Positions 5,162 through 15,246 of a stretch of 18,639 nucleotides of DNA are shown here, one piece after another. How positions within the stretch are numbered: position 1 is the first letter of the stretch; every line of letters begins with the position of its first letter. The stretch is from contig VGYW01000138.1 in assembly GCA_016872875.1 (NCBI GenBank), forward strand, positions 1 to 18,639, in the 5' to 3' direction. The position numbers and the translations under genes were made by a program. Under the pieces are notes generated by a model that saw nothing but the letters and a program-made list of their open reading frames with translations, had not been told where the DNA came from and did not search any database. The DNA comes from Planctomycetota bacterium. GTDB lineage: Bacteria; Planctomycetota; PUPC01; DSUN01.

Positions 5162-7396
5162 CTACTTCTCGTAGGTTGCGATCTCCAGCTCGGGGAGCTT
5201 GTCCTTCGAGGGAGTGAAGCGGACGGTCCAGCCGTCGTCCACGCCGCGGTTGGGCACGATGCGGAGGGCAAGGCCGTTGGGTTTGTCGCCGCCGATCCAG
5301 GTGCGGACGGCCTTAGTGACGTCAATCTCGTAGCGGAGCGGCGGGTCGAAGGGCTTGCCGGCGCCGCCGCCCTGCTTGACGATGGTGGAGCCGACGATGT
5401 CGCCCAGGCCCTTGAAGTCGTAGGGCTTGCCCGCCTCGAACGGGGCGTTGAGGATAACGGCTGCGGCCTCCATGTTCGCCTTGTCGTGGGCCTCGACGAC
5501 GTGGAAGATGAGCTTTGCGCCCGCCAGGTTCTTGGCCTCGGGCAGCTTCACGTCGTCCACGCCGATGAGGAGAATCCAGGCGGCGGGGGCGGCGGGGTCG
5601 TTGGGCTTGAGCCACTTGATGAAGTTGTGGGGGAAGACCTCGCCCTTCATGTTCACGTAGGTGAGCCGCTTGAGGGGGAAGGTGGCGGCCTTGGTCGGCG
5701 CGTCGGCGCGGCTGGCCGGCTTCGTGGTGCCGATGAGCCAGGGGTTGGGCATCGTGGCGAGCACCTCGTTTGCCCCGACCGCTGGCGTCGAGGGCGGGGC
5801 AGGCGTAGCCATCGGCTCCTGGCCAGGGGCGAGGACCTCGCGGCGGATGAATGCCATTCTCGGGTACACTGGGAACTTGCCCTTCGGCGTGGGCACGGGT
5901 ATCTCAAACGTGAAGGGCAACTTGTCCACGGCCTTCTGCACGACAACGGGCGTCTCTGCCCAGGTGGCGTAGTGGGCGCGACCGAGCTCGGCGCCCTTGT
6001 CGAAGACCTGCTCGTAGGAGCAGTTGCGCGCGCCCAGGCAGTAGGCATAGGTGACGACGAGGCGGTTCTTGCCCAAGGCGTCGGGGTTCTCCGCCGTGAC
6101 GGTGATCGTGTTCTTGCCGGGGGTGAGGAAGGGCTGCGCCTCCTGGTTGTGCTGCACGATGCTCGCCAGCTCGATGGCCGTGATGGGCTTCTGGAATGTG
6201 ACGCGGACGAGGTAGCGGTAGGTGCCACTTACGGACCTCGCGAGGTCCGTAAGGTCCGCGGCGGCCCACGCCTTGCCGTCCTTCGAGACCTCGGCCTTCG
6301 CGTCGTCGCCCGCGAGCTTGCCCGAGGCCTTGGCCACTACGTAGGGGGAGGCCATCTCGACGACGAAGGAGGCCGGCTTGGTGGCGTCCTTCGGCTTCAG
6401 CGCGCCGCCCTCCAGCGCCACGTTCTCGGTGTCCTTCAGGCTGGCGAGGAAGGCGTCGTTGCGCATGTCGGGCTTGAAGACGAGTGTGCCGTTCGACCAG
6501 GTTCGGCGGCGGTCTTTGGCCAGATAGGGCTCGAGGAGCGGGCCGATGGCGGGGCAGTTCCGCACGTCCTTGTCGCCGCAGGAGTGGAAGGGCGCCTTCT
6601 CCTTGCCATTGAAGTAGTGGGCGCCCTCGATCTTGTCCCAGTCGAGGGTGAGGGCATAGCCGACGCCGAGGTTGACGATGGTGTTGTAGCGCGGCTCGTC
6701 GAACTGCACGCTCGCCCAACCGCGGGGGCTTCCCGCATCGCGGTTCGCCTTGCAGCCGTCAATCACGCCGGGGAGCGAGTCGCCGCACACGAGGAAGGCG
6801 GGCGCCGTCCAGTTCACCTTGTCGCCCAGGTACTCGAAACGGTTGTCCTTCGTGTACCAGACCTTGCGCCCCTGGTCGAAGACGAAGCCGTCGCTGACGA
6901 GGGCGGGGTTGGCCTTGATGTCCTGCTGCCCGGCCACGGTGCGGCCGCCGGGGGCGTTGGGGTCGGGCATCCAGCAGTAGAACTTCAGGAAGGTGTCGAA
7001 GTAGTGCCAGCGGCCGCCGTACTGGACCTCGACGGTGGTGTGGCCGGGCCAGCCGCGGAAGCGCCACTTGAAGCCCGCCTTCTCCCAGAGAGCGGAGAGC
7101 ACGGCGTGCTGTCCGCCGCAGAGGCCCCAGCCGTAGACATTGAGCATCTTGAGCGCGCCCAGGCCGCCCGGCTCGCCGGGGTAGGCGTGGTGGTAGTAGA
7201 GGTAGAGGCAGGCGTTGTAGATGGCAATCGCCTTCTCATCGTCCGTCTTGCAGTCCTTGGTCACCGACGCCACGACGCTCTCGAGCGTCGAGCAGTCAAT
7301 CGCCCTGTCGCTCAGCACCTTCACGTTTCCCAGCGGCTCGGCCCAGGCAGCCGCGGCCACCAGCCCCAGCGCCACAACCAGACACATTCGCCTCAT
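5162..7396 (-). CDS. Secreted transglutaminase-like protein with a DNRLRE-like C-terminal region
   Basis: A 744-residue exported protein. Residues 1-19 form a signal peptide (MRRMCLVVALGLVAAAAWA). The N-terminal region matches a transglutaminase-like cysteine fold: GWGLCGGQ (C93), GHTTVEV (H119) and HYFDTF (D134) give the expected Cys-His-Asp order. The middle looks like beta-rich carbohydrate- or protein-binding modules. The last 200 residues (DVTKAVRTWIGGDKPNGLAL near the end) resemble DNRLRE-type structural domains. It may act as a peptidase or amidase at the cell surface; the substrate is unknown. The ATG at 7396 is chosen for its AGGAG 8 bases upstream and the signal peptide directly after; an open extension to 7582 runs through repeat DNA and is rejected. 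A perfect 26-bp palindrome is embedded at 6228-6253. Confidence 0.82.
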   Translation of the reverse strand: MRRMCLVVALGLVAAAAWAEPLGNVKVLSDRAIDCSTLESVVASVTKDCKTDDEKAIAIYNACLYLYYHHAYPGEPGGLGALKMLNVYGWGLCGGQHAVLSALWEKAGFKWRFRGWPGHTTVEVQYGGRWHYFDTFLKFYCWMPDPNAPGGRTVAGQQDIKANPALVSDGFVFDQGRKVWYTKDNRFEYLGDKVNWTAPAFLVCGDSLPGVIDGCKANRDAGSPRGWASVQFDEPRYNTIVNLGVGYALTLDWDKIEGAHYFNGKEKAPFHSCGDKDVRNCPAIGPLLEPYLAKDRRRTWSNGTLVFKPDMRNDAFLASLKDTENVALEGGALKPKDATKPASFVVEMASPYVVAKASGKLAGDDAKAEVSKDGKAWAAADLTDLARSVSGTYRYLVRVTFQKPITAIELASIVQHNQEAQPFLTPGKNTITVTAENPDALGKNRLVVTYAYCLGARNCSYEQVFDKGAELGRAHYATWAETPVVVQKAVDKLPFTFEIPVPTPKGKFPVYPRMAFIRREVLAPGQEPMATPAPPSTPAVGANEVLATMPNPWLIGTTKPASRADAPTKAATFPLKRLTYVNMKGEVFPHNFIKWLKPNDPAAPAAWILLIGVDDVKLPEAKNLAGAKLIFHVVEAHDKANMEAAAVILNAPFEAGKPYDFKGLGDIVGSTIVKQGGGAGKPFDPPLRYEIDVTKAVRTWIGGDKPNGLALRIVPNRGVDDGWTVRFTPSKDKLPELEIATYEK
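6228..6253. repeat. Perfect 26-bp palindrome within a coding sequence
   Basis: The half-site CTTACGGACCTCG is followed directly by its exact reverse complement with no loop, so all 26 bases are symmetric. On the minus strand it encodes part of DLTDLARSVSG in the middle of the transglutaminase-like protein. It could be a protein-binding site or a small palindromic insertion. Confidence 0.9.
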
Positions 7397-7411
7397 CGCT
7401 TCTCTCCTGCG

Positions 7412-7439
7412 TTGACACTCCCTGGGAATGGAGTATACT
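7412..7439 (+). promoter_or_regulatory. Sigma-70-type promoter toward the oxidoreductase gene
   Basis: TTGACA (7412-7417), a 16-base spacer and TATACT (7434-7439). Its transcript would cross repeat copy B and reach the oxidoreductase start at 7728 after a leader of about 280 bases. It overlaps a minus-strand promoter. Confidence 0.6.
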
Positions 7440-7461
7440 CTCAGCCAGCAGGTTTGTCCAA
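7432..7461 (-). promoter_or_regulatory. Overlapping promoter for the transglutaminase-like gene
   Basis: On the minus strand, TTGGAC (7456-7461), an 18-base spacer and TATACT (7432-7437). The -10 box shares the symmetric GAGTATACTC with the plus-strand promoter. It lies about 36 bases from the ATG at 7396. The -35 box is imperfect. Confidence 0.5.
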
Positions 7462-7464
7462 CCA

Positions 7465-7622
7465 CCGTAGGGACAAGCGGCTGTACGTGTTTGGCGAGGA
7501 GGCAACCACTCCCTCTCCCTCGGGGAGAGGGTTGGGGTGAGGGTGCTTGGCTCGCCGCGGACGATGTAGAAGGCACCCTCACCCGCCCGCCTCTGGCGGG
7601 CGACCTCTCCCCAAGGGAGAGG
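7465..7622 (-). repeat. Composite palindromic element, copy B (inverted)
   Basis: The reverse complement of this stretch follows 4978-5145 almost base for base, apart from a missing 9-10 base segment near the middle and a diverged patch. It occupies the gap between the divergent transglutaminase-like and oxidoreductase genes. Its palindromes would form strong hairpins in the leader of the plus-strand transcript. Confidence 0.85.
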
Positions 7623-7682
7623 TGGGTGGCCCGCCGACCCGAGGCTAGGCGCGTACACTCGGCTCGCGTGTCCCAGGAGCAC

Positions 7683-7701
7683 GACAGGCGAGCCGCCTGT
7701 C
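7683..7701. repeat. Perfect 7-bp hairpin before the oxidoreductase gene
   Basis: GACAGGC (7683-7689) pairs with GCCTGTC (7695-7701) around five bases and is followed by GCTACGGG. It lies 26 bases before the start codon at 7728 and just upstream of its AGGAG, so it could affect translation. It resembles the hairpin-plus-CTACGG tail of the composite element. Confidence 0.5.
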
Positions 7702-7727
7702 GCTACGGGAGCCAACAGGAGACGTTC

Positions 7728-9044
7728 ATGCAGCCCCAGGCCTCCAGCCGCCGCCAGTTCCTCCTCCGCGCCGCCGCAACGTCTGCGGCCCTTGCTGCGC
7801 CCCACGTGCTCACCTCGTCCGCGCTCGGCGGCCCCAACGCCGCACCCGCCAGCGACCGCGTCCGCGTGGGCTTCATCGGCACCGGCGGCCACGGCATAGG
7901 CCAGAACCTCAACGGCTTCCTCCGCCAGCGCGATGCCGCAGTCGCCGCACTGTGCGACGTGGACGACGGCTGCCTCGCACGCGGCGTCAAGGTGGCCGAG
8001 GACGCCTACAAGGCCCGCGGCCTCGGCGACGAGTTGACCAGCATCCTCAAGACCAAGGACTGGCGCCAGGTGATCGAGCGCCCCGAGGTGGACGCCGTGA
8101 TGGTCTCCGCGCCCGACCACTGGCACTGCCTGATGAGCATCTGGGCCGTCCGAGCGGGCAAGGACGTCATCTGCGAGAAGCCGACCTACGACATCGCCCA
8201 GGGCCGCGCCCTGGCCGACACGGTCCGCCGCTACGCCGCCGTCTTTGCCACGGCTACCGAGGACCGCTCAATCGCCGTCTACCACCGCCTGGCCGAGGTC
8301 GTCCGCAACCGCCTCATCGGCAAACTCGTCCGCATCGAACTCACCCTCCCCCAGGCCCCCGGCGGCCCAGGCGACCCCACGCCCCAGCCCGTGCCGCCCG
8401 GCCTCGATTGGGATATGTGGCTCGGCCCCGCCGCCTGGGCGCCCTATTGCCCTGGCCGCGTCCACTTCAACTTCCGCTACTGCTCCAACACCGGCGCAGG
8501 CATCCTGGCCGACTGGGGCTGCCACCAGGTGGACACCGCGCAGTGGGCCAACGACACCGAGCGAAGCGGCCCCGTAGAGATCGAGGGCGTGGGCCAGCGC
8601 TTCGACACCGGCCTCTACGACACTATCCACACCTACGACATCACCTACCGCTACGCCAGCGGCGTCGTCTTCCACATCAAGAGCGGCGGCACCGGCCTCC
8701 GCTTCGAGGGCACCGACGGCTGGGTCGAAAGCCCCTCCTGGACCGCCCCCATCCGCGCCAGCCGCCCCGAGCTCCTCAGCGCCCCCATCCCGCCCGACGG
8801 AGTCCACCTCTTCACCTGCCCCGCGGGCGAGCACCGCAACTTCCTGGATTGCGTCAAGAGCCGCAAGGAGCCCTACTTCCCCGCCGAAGTCGGCCACCGC
8901 TGCGCCTCCGTCTGCCACCTGGGCACCATCTCGATGCTCCTGGGCCGCAAGCTCAGGTGGGACCCCGCTACCGAACAATTCCCCGACGACCCCGAAGCCA
9001 ACCGCCTCCGCGCCACCCCCCTCCGCGAGCCGTGGACCCTCTGA
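7728..9044 (+). CDS. Tat-exported Gfo/Idh/MocA-family oxidoreductase
   Basis: A 438-residue NAD(P)-dependent dehydrogenase-like protein. It opens with a twin-arginine signal (SSRRQFL, R8-R9, then an alanine-rich stretch), so it is probably folded with its cofactor and exported. The Rossmann motif is VGFIGTGGHGIG (47-58), followed by SAPDHWHC (127-134) and the family CEKP motif (149-152). The second domain contains DWDMWLGPAAWAP and GILADWGCHQVDTAQW, typical of the exported subgroup abundant in Planctomycetota. Members act on sugars and related polyols; the substrate here is unknown. The ATG at 7728 has AGGAG 6 bases upstream; longer open sequence to 7428 is repeat DNA. It is likely transcribed from the promoter at 7412. 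Confidence 0.92.
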   Translation: MQPQASSRRQFLLRAAATSAALAAPHVLTSSALGGPNAAPASDRVRVGFIGTGGHGIGQNLNGFLRQRDAAVAALCDVDDGCLARGVKVAEDAYKARGLGDELTSILKTKDWRQVIERPEVDAVMVSAPDHWHCLMSIWAVRAGKDVICEKPTYDIAQGRALADTVRRYAAVFATATEDRSIAVYHRLAEVVRNRLIGKLVRIELTLPQAPGGPGDPTPQPVPPGLDWDMWLGPAAWAPYCPGRVHFNFRYCSNTGAGILADWGCHQVDTAQWANDTERSGPVEIEGVGQRFDTGLYDTIHTYDITYRYASGVVFHIKSGGTGLRFEGTDGWVESPSWTAPIRASRPELLSAPIPPDGVHLFTCPAGEHRNFLDCVKSRKEPYFPAEVGHRCASVCHLGTISMLLGRKLRWDPATEQFPDDPEANRLRATPLREPWTL

Positions 9045-9096
9045 GACCGCGCGGCGGAGCGGAATGGACACACGCTCAGGTCGGGTCTTCACGTGC

Positions 9097-9173
9097 TCGT
9101 CGTCGTCCTCGTCGTCGTCGAGGCCGATGGCTCTCTCCACCATCAGCGGATTCGACGACGAGGACGACGACGA
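9097..9173. repeat. Trinucleotide-based inverted repeat
   Basis: The 21 bases at 9097-9117 (TCG and TCC triplets) are exactly complementary to 9153-9173, leaving a loop of about 35 bases. The CGA-type triplets continue to 9185 on the right. It lies in the 265-base gap before the M42 peptidase gene. An open frame upstream of 9310 runs through it but is low complexity and not part of the peptidase. Confidence 0.85.
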
Positions 9174-9234
9174 CAACGACGACGATTGGGCACCCCAAGA
9201 CCAGGGGCCAGACTCGCGGCGGCCGAGTCTCGCC

Positions 9235-9263
9235 TTGACACCCAGGGGCGGGCCTCCTAGAAT
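9235..9263 (+). promoter_or_regulatory. Sigma-70-type promoter of the M42 peptidase gene
   Basis: TTGACA (9235-9240), a 17-base spacer and TAGAAT (9258-9263). Transcription would start near 9270, about 40 bases before the ATG at 9310. Confidence 0.65.
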
Positions 9264-9309
9264 CAACATCGGCGTAACTCGCTGGACCCAGGAACCCGGA
9301 GCAGGCGAC

Positions 9310-10368
9310 ATGGACAAGGATGCGTTGGCGTTTCTCGAGAAGCTCGTCACCACCCCGAGCCCGTCTGGCTACGAACAGCCGGCTCAGAAGCTGATGCGGG
9401 AGCGAATGGCGCTCTTCAGCGACTCGGTGCGGACGGATGTGCACGGGAACGTGATCGCCGCGCTGAACGCCGCGGCGCCCCTCCGCGTGATGCTCGCGGG
9501 GCACGTGGACGAAATCGGCCTCATGGTCAACCACATCACCAACGAAGGCTACATCTACGTCACCCAGATCGGCGGCGTTGACCCCGTCGTGGCCGTCGCG
9601 CAGCGGGTGGTCATACACAACTCGAAAGGCCCCGTCCCAGGCGTCATCGGCCGCAAGGCCATCCATCTCACCGACAAGGAGGACCAGGGCAAGCCGATGA
9701 AGCTCCACGAGCTGTGGATTGACATCGGGGCGAAGAACAAGAAGGACGCGGCGAAACTGGTCTCGATGGGCGACCCGATCACCTTCGACGTCGGCCTCAC
9801 CCATCTGCGGAACCAGCTCGTCACAGCCCGCGCATTCGACGACAGGATGGGCGCATTCGTCGTGGCCGAGACCCTTCGCAAGCTCAAGGGCAAGGCACTC
9901 AAGGTCGCCGTCTACGGCGTCTCCACCGTCCAGGAGGAGATCGGCCTGCGCGGCGCCCGCACGAGCGCCTTCGGCATTGACCCCCAGGCCGGCGTCGCCA
10001 TTGACGTCGGCCACGCCACCGACACGCCCGGAGTTGAGAAGACCCGTGCGGGCGACTTCGCGTGCAACAAAGGCCCCATCGTCTGCCGCGGCGCCAACAT
10101 CAATCCCGTCCTCTACCAGATGATCGTGGACGCCGCGAAGAAGGCGAGGATTCCCGTCCAGATCGAGGGCGCGCCTGGGGGCACGGGCACCGACGCGAAC
10201 GCCATCCAGCTCAACCGAGCAGGCGTGGCGACCGGCCTGGTCAGCGTCCCCTGCCGCTACATGCACAGCCCCTGCGAGGTCATCTCGCTGAAGGACCTCG
10301 ACCAGGCGAGCGACCTCCTGGCCGCCCTCCTGGCCCGCATGCCGCCCGAGGCCGACTTCACGCCGTAA
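9310..10368 (+). CDS. M42-family metallo-aminopeptidase
   Basis: A 352-residue cytoplasmic peptidase of the M42 (glutamyl aminopeptidase/endoglucanase-like) family. The usual metal and catalytic residues are present: H65 in GHVDEIG, D177 in AFDDRMG, the catalytic E209 and E210 in VQEEIGLRGA, D232 in AIDVGHA and H319 in RYMHSP. These enzymes hold two metals and trim N-terminal residues from peptides, often as large oligomers. The length is normal. The ATG at 9310 is chosen because GGAG lies 8 bases upstream, a good promoter precedes it and homology begins right away (DALAFLEKLVTTPSPSGYE); the open stretch before it is triplet-repeat DNA. It ends 245 bases before the next gene. Confidence 0.94.
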   Translation: MDKDALAFLEKLVTTPSPSGYEQPAQKLMRERMALFSDSVRTDVHGNVIAALNAAAPLRVMLAGHVDEIGLMVNHITNEGYIYVTQIGGVDPVVAVAQRVVIHNSKGPVPGVIGRKAIHLTDKEDQGKPMKLHELWIDIGAKNKKDAAKLVSMGDPITFDVGLTHLRNQLVTARAFDDRMGAFVVAETLRKLKGKALKVAVYGVSTVQEEIGLRGARTSAFGIDPQAGVAIDVGHATDTPGVEKTRAGDFACNKGPIVCRGANINPVLYQMIVDAAKKARIPVQIEGAPGGTGTDANAIQLNRAGVATGLVSVPCRYMHSPCEVISLKDLDQASDLLAALLARMPPEADFTP

Positions 10369-10394
10369 CCATCGCAAGGGCCACAGCCTGCCGC

Positions 10395-10416
10395 CAGAGG
10401 CGGAGGAACGCCTCTG
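10395..10416. terminator. Hairpin after the M42 peptidase gene
   Basis: CAGAGGCG (10395-10402) pairs exactly with CGCCTCTG (10409-10416) around GAGGAA. It lies 27 bases after the peptidase stop. No T-run follows, so if it ends transcription it is not a canonical intrinsic terminator; it may be another repeat. Confidence 0.35.
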
Positions 10417-10522
10417 CCAGGGGTCCGCGGCCTACCTGTGAGAGAAGCGCGTGGGCGCCCTAACCTGATGGCACATATACCCTTAAGGCTCGAGCACGGA
10501 CTGGAGTGCGGGGAACCAGCAC

Positions 10523-10551
10523 TTGACAACCGCGTGGAGTGGGTGTATACT
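10523..10551 (+). promoter_or_regulatory. Near-consensus sigma-70-type promoter of the 10613-12061 gene pair
   Basis: TTGACA (10523-10528), a 17-base spacer and TATACT (10546-10551), matching 11 of 12 consensus positions. Transcription would begin near 10558, upstream of both possible starts of the following gene. Confidence 0.7.
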
Positions 10552-10612
10552 CTGACTGAGTTGCATTCCGGATGCCGTCCACATTGTGGCCCGACATAGG
10601 CGGGGCGGCGCC

Positions 10613-11377
10613 ATGTATCGTGCGGCTCGATGGACCGCTGTTGCTCTGGCACTCCTCTGCGCAGAGCCCCTGCGCGCCGACACCCTCCGTCTCTCCGACC
10701 GCGGCACGATTCAAGGAACGCTTCAGGAGCTCGTCCTGCGCGTGGACGGCTTGCCGCGCGTGTATAACCGCGGCGAGCTCAAGGAGGCGGCGCTCGCGGA
10801 CGCCGCCGATGCCCTTGAACTCAACGACGGCTCCAAGGTCCAGGGCAGGGTCCTCTCGCTCACCTTCAAGTGCACCGACAAGTTGTACGCCTACGGTCGC
10901 TCGAAGGTGAAGGCGATCGAGCTCGACCCCCAGAGCGCCATCCCAGCCCCCACCCCCACGCCCGCCACCGAGAAGCCGACCCAGGCCGTGGCCGAGGAAC
11001 CCCCGCGGGCCAGGCCCAGGACCGCCGAGGAACTCGAGTCACAGAAGAAGGGCCTCGCCAAGAACGCGGAGTTCCTCAAGCAGTTCCTCGAGAAGGCCGA
11101 CAAGCGCGGCCTCTTCGGCTCCGCCAGCAAGGCCGAGGACCGCAAGAAGCGCGTCCTCGCCATGGCCGAGCAGATCAAGGCCGAGCTCCAGGCCGGCAGG
11201 CTGTTCACCGACGGGCAGCTCTACCTGCGCTACGAGGCGGCCGTCGCCGGCAAGCCCTTCAGCGAGCCGACCAAGACCCAACTCCGCACAATGGCACAGG
11301 GCGTGAAGCTCAAGGAGGGGACGGACAAGAACACCCCCGAACTGCTGGTCGAGCCCTTCCCCGAACAGAAGTACTGA
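10613..11377 (+). CDS. Secreted protein of unknown function with two barrel-like repeats
   Basis: I do not recognise this 254-residue protein. It begins with a signal peptide (MYRAARWTAVALALLCAEPLRAD). Residues 24-104 hold two similar halves: DTLRLSDRGTIQGTLQEL...YNRGELKEAAL and DALELNDGSKVQGRVLSL...YGRSKVKAIEL. Each looks like a small beta-barrel unit that reads a polar glycine turn and ends with a Tyr-x-Arg segment. A proline/threonine-rich linker follows (about 108-140), then a charged, probably helical region to the end. Export and a surface or periplasmic role are inferred. The ATG at 10613 is preferred because the signal peptide starts there; a GTG at 10586 in frame is possible. It is probably co-transcribed with the PA14-like gene 66 bases downstream. 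Confidence 0.7.
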   Translation: MYRAARWTAVALALLCAEPLRADTLRLSDRGTIQGTLQELVLRVDGLPRVYNRGELKEAALADAADALELNDGSKVQGRVLSLTFKCTDKLYAYGRSKVKAIELDPQSAIPAPTPTPATEKPTQAVAEEPPRARPRTAEELESQKKGLAKNAEFLKQFLEKADKRGLFGSASKAEDRKKRVLAMAEQIKAELQAGRLFTDGQLYLRYEAAVAGKPFSEPTKTQLRTMAQGVKLKEGTDKNTPELLVEPFPEQKY

Positions 11378-11404
11378 GCCGCAGAAGAGGGACATCAGGA
11401 AACA

Positions 11405-11423
11405 GGCTGCCCGCTTGGCAGCC
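11405..11423. repeat. Hairpin between the two secreted-protein genes
   Basis: GGCTGCC (11405-11411) pairs exactly with GGCAGCC (11417-11423) around CGCTT. It sits just before the strong AGGAGG of the PA14-like gene and could protect the mRNA end or adjust the ratio of the two products. Confidence 0.45.
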
Positions 11424-11443
11424 AGGCCAAAGGAGGCAGAAGA

Positions 11444-12061
11444 ATGAAGAATCTGGTGGCGGTGGTGCTGGTGCTCGGCCTTGTGTCGCTGGCGTTCGCC
11501 GGCGGGCCGCGGGAGTACAGGCAGGGCCTTGTCGCACACTACTACCAGGACCCGCAATACTGGGGCGGGAACTGGCCCGACGACGTCAGCGTGCCCGCGG
11601 TGAGCCCGCTGGACTGGACCTTCACGGAGTACGCCTACAGCCGCGTGGAGCCGCTGATCAACCACCTCTTCATCCGCAACGGCTGGTTCACCGTCCGCTG
11701 GGCCGGCTACATCAACGTCCAGCCCGGCGCTACCGGCGAGGTCAATCCCGAGAACTCCAACGCCCCCATCGAGGTCGGCTTCGAGCTCTGGATGGACGAC
11801 GGCGCCAGGCTCTTCATTGACGGCGAGAAGCTCATTGATTCCTGGAAGGCCTGCTGGGAGAAGCTCCCCGAATCGCACCGCAGGTGCACTGTCACCCTCA
11901 CCCCAGGCTACCACCGCATCGTCGTCGAATACTTCCAGGGCCAGAGCCTCGATAAGGACGACGCCGACCCGGCCAAGCTCTACTGGACGATTGGCGGCAA
12001 GCAGCAGATCGTCCCGGCCTCGCACCTCTTTCACACGGACGAGGACCTCGAGGGCAAGTGA
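11444..12061 (+). CDS. Secreted PA14-domain-like protein
   Basis: A 205-residue exported protein with signal peptide MKNLVAVVLVLGLVSLAFAG. The rest matches the PA14 beta-sandwich pattern: GLVAHYYQ near 29, FTVRWAGYI near 86, then FELWMDDGARLFIDGEKLID (the DDG calcium and sugar-binding loop of the family), LTPGYHRIVVEYFQG and LYWTIGGKQQIVPASHLFH at the end. PA14 domains usually bind carbohydrates. This one stands alone with no catalytic domain, so an adhesion or glycan-binding role is inferred. A strong AGGAGG lies 7 bases before the ATG. It follows the 10613 gene and probably shares its promoter. Confidence 0.85.
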   Translation: MKNLVAVVLVLGLVSLAFAGGPREYRQGLVAHYYQDPQYWGGNWPDDVSVPAVSPLDWTFTEYAYSRVEPLINHLFIRNGWFTVRWAGYINVQPGATGEVNPENSNAPIEVGFELWMDDGARLFIDGEKLIDSWKACWEKLPESHRRCTVTLTPGYHRIVVEYFQGQSLDKDDADPAKLYWTIGGKQQIVPASHLFHTDEDLEGK

Positions 12062-12089
12062 AGCCCGCCGGACAGGGAACCAGAAGGCT

Positions 12090-12141
12090 CAGCCCCAGCG
12101 GGGCGGAGCAAACACCCTGAGGTGCCGCCCCGTCGGGGCTG
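12090..12141. repeat. Imperfect 17-bp stem-loop after the PA14-like gene
   Basis: CAGCCCCAGCGGGGCGG (12090-12106) is complementary to 12125-12141 at 15 of 17 positions, with an 18-base loop. It begins 29 bases after the stop codon and may end or stabilise the transcript. It differs from the larger inverted repeat that follows. Confidence 0.7.
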
Positions 12142-12219
12142 GGTAGCCACTTGCCCGCCCGTCCCCCTCCCCTCAGCCTTCCCTCAAGCGCCAGTGCCCA
12201 AGCTGGTTGACCCGCCTTC

Positions 12220-12408
12220 GCCCGCCCTCCCCCCTGCCCGCCGCCCCGCAACCTCCCAGTTTGGCGCCAACGAGCGGCGGGACTTCGCCCGGCGGAGTTC
12301 GGCTGCCGCCGCTACTTCACTGCCGCCAGACTCCGCTGCCCGAAGTCCCGGCGTGCCCTACAGCCAAACTGGGATCCCATGATGCGGCGGGCAGGGGGGA
12401 GGGCGGGC
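12220..12408. repeat. 189-bp nested inverted repeat between convergent genes
   Basis: The outermost 25 bases (12220-12244) are the exact reverse complement of 12384-12408. Inside, TCCCAGTTTGGC (12254-12265) pairs exactly with 12363-12374. Further in, GGGACTTCG faces CGAAGTCCC and GCGGAGT faces ACTCCGC, around a loop rich in CCGCC. The two sides could therefore fold into one long interrupted hairpin. It fills the gap between the PA14-like gene and the convergent histidine kinase gene, has no coding content, and may act as a two-way terminator or be a mobile element. Confidence 0.9.
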
Positions 12409-12443
12409 AGGCAGATTTTGCCTTGTTTGTTCGGAAAAGCACG

Positions 12444-15083
<2,640 letters not shown>

Positions 15084-15157
15084 GCTCCGCCTCCTCCTGC
15101 CAATGGCCCGGTAACGAAGCAGGTGCGTGTGAGCTCCCACGCCCTGACACCTGGGGC

Positions 15158-15186
15158 ATTATACAACCTGCCGAATGAGTCCACAA
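15158..15186 (-). promoter_or_regulatory. Promoter of the hybrid histidine kinase gene
   Basis: On the minus strand, TTGTGG (15181-15186), a 17-base spacer and a perfect TATAAT (15158-15163). The transcript would start near 15151, leaving a leader of about 68 bases to the ATG at 15083. Confidence 0.6.
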
Positions 15187-15246
15187 CTGGGCAGGCCGAA
15201 TGGTGAATATGGATCAGGTAGCGCTGAGCTTGCGCCTTTCTGTGGC

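Noticed and set aside
5486..7540. A 684-codon plus-strand frame opposite the transglutaminase-like gene
   Set aside because: It is an antisense shadow rich in Val, Gly and Glu without motifs; the minus strand carries a signal peptide and catalytic triad.
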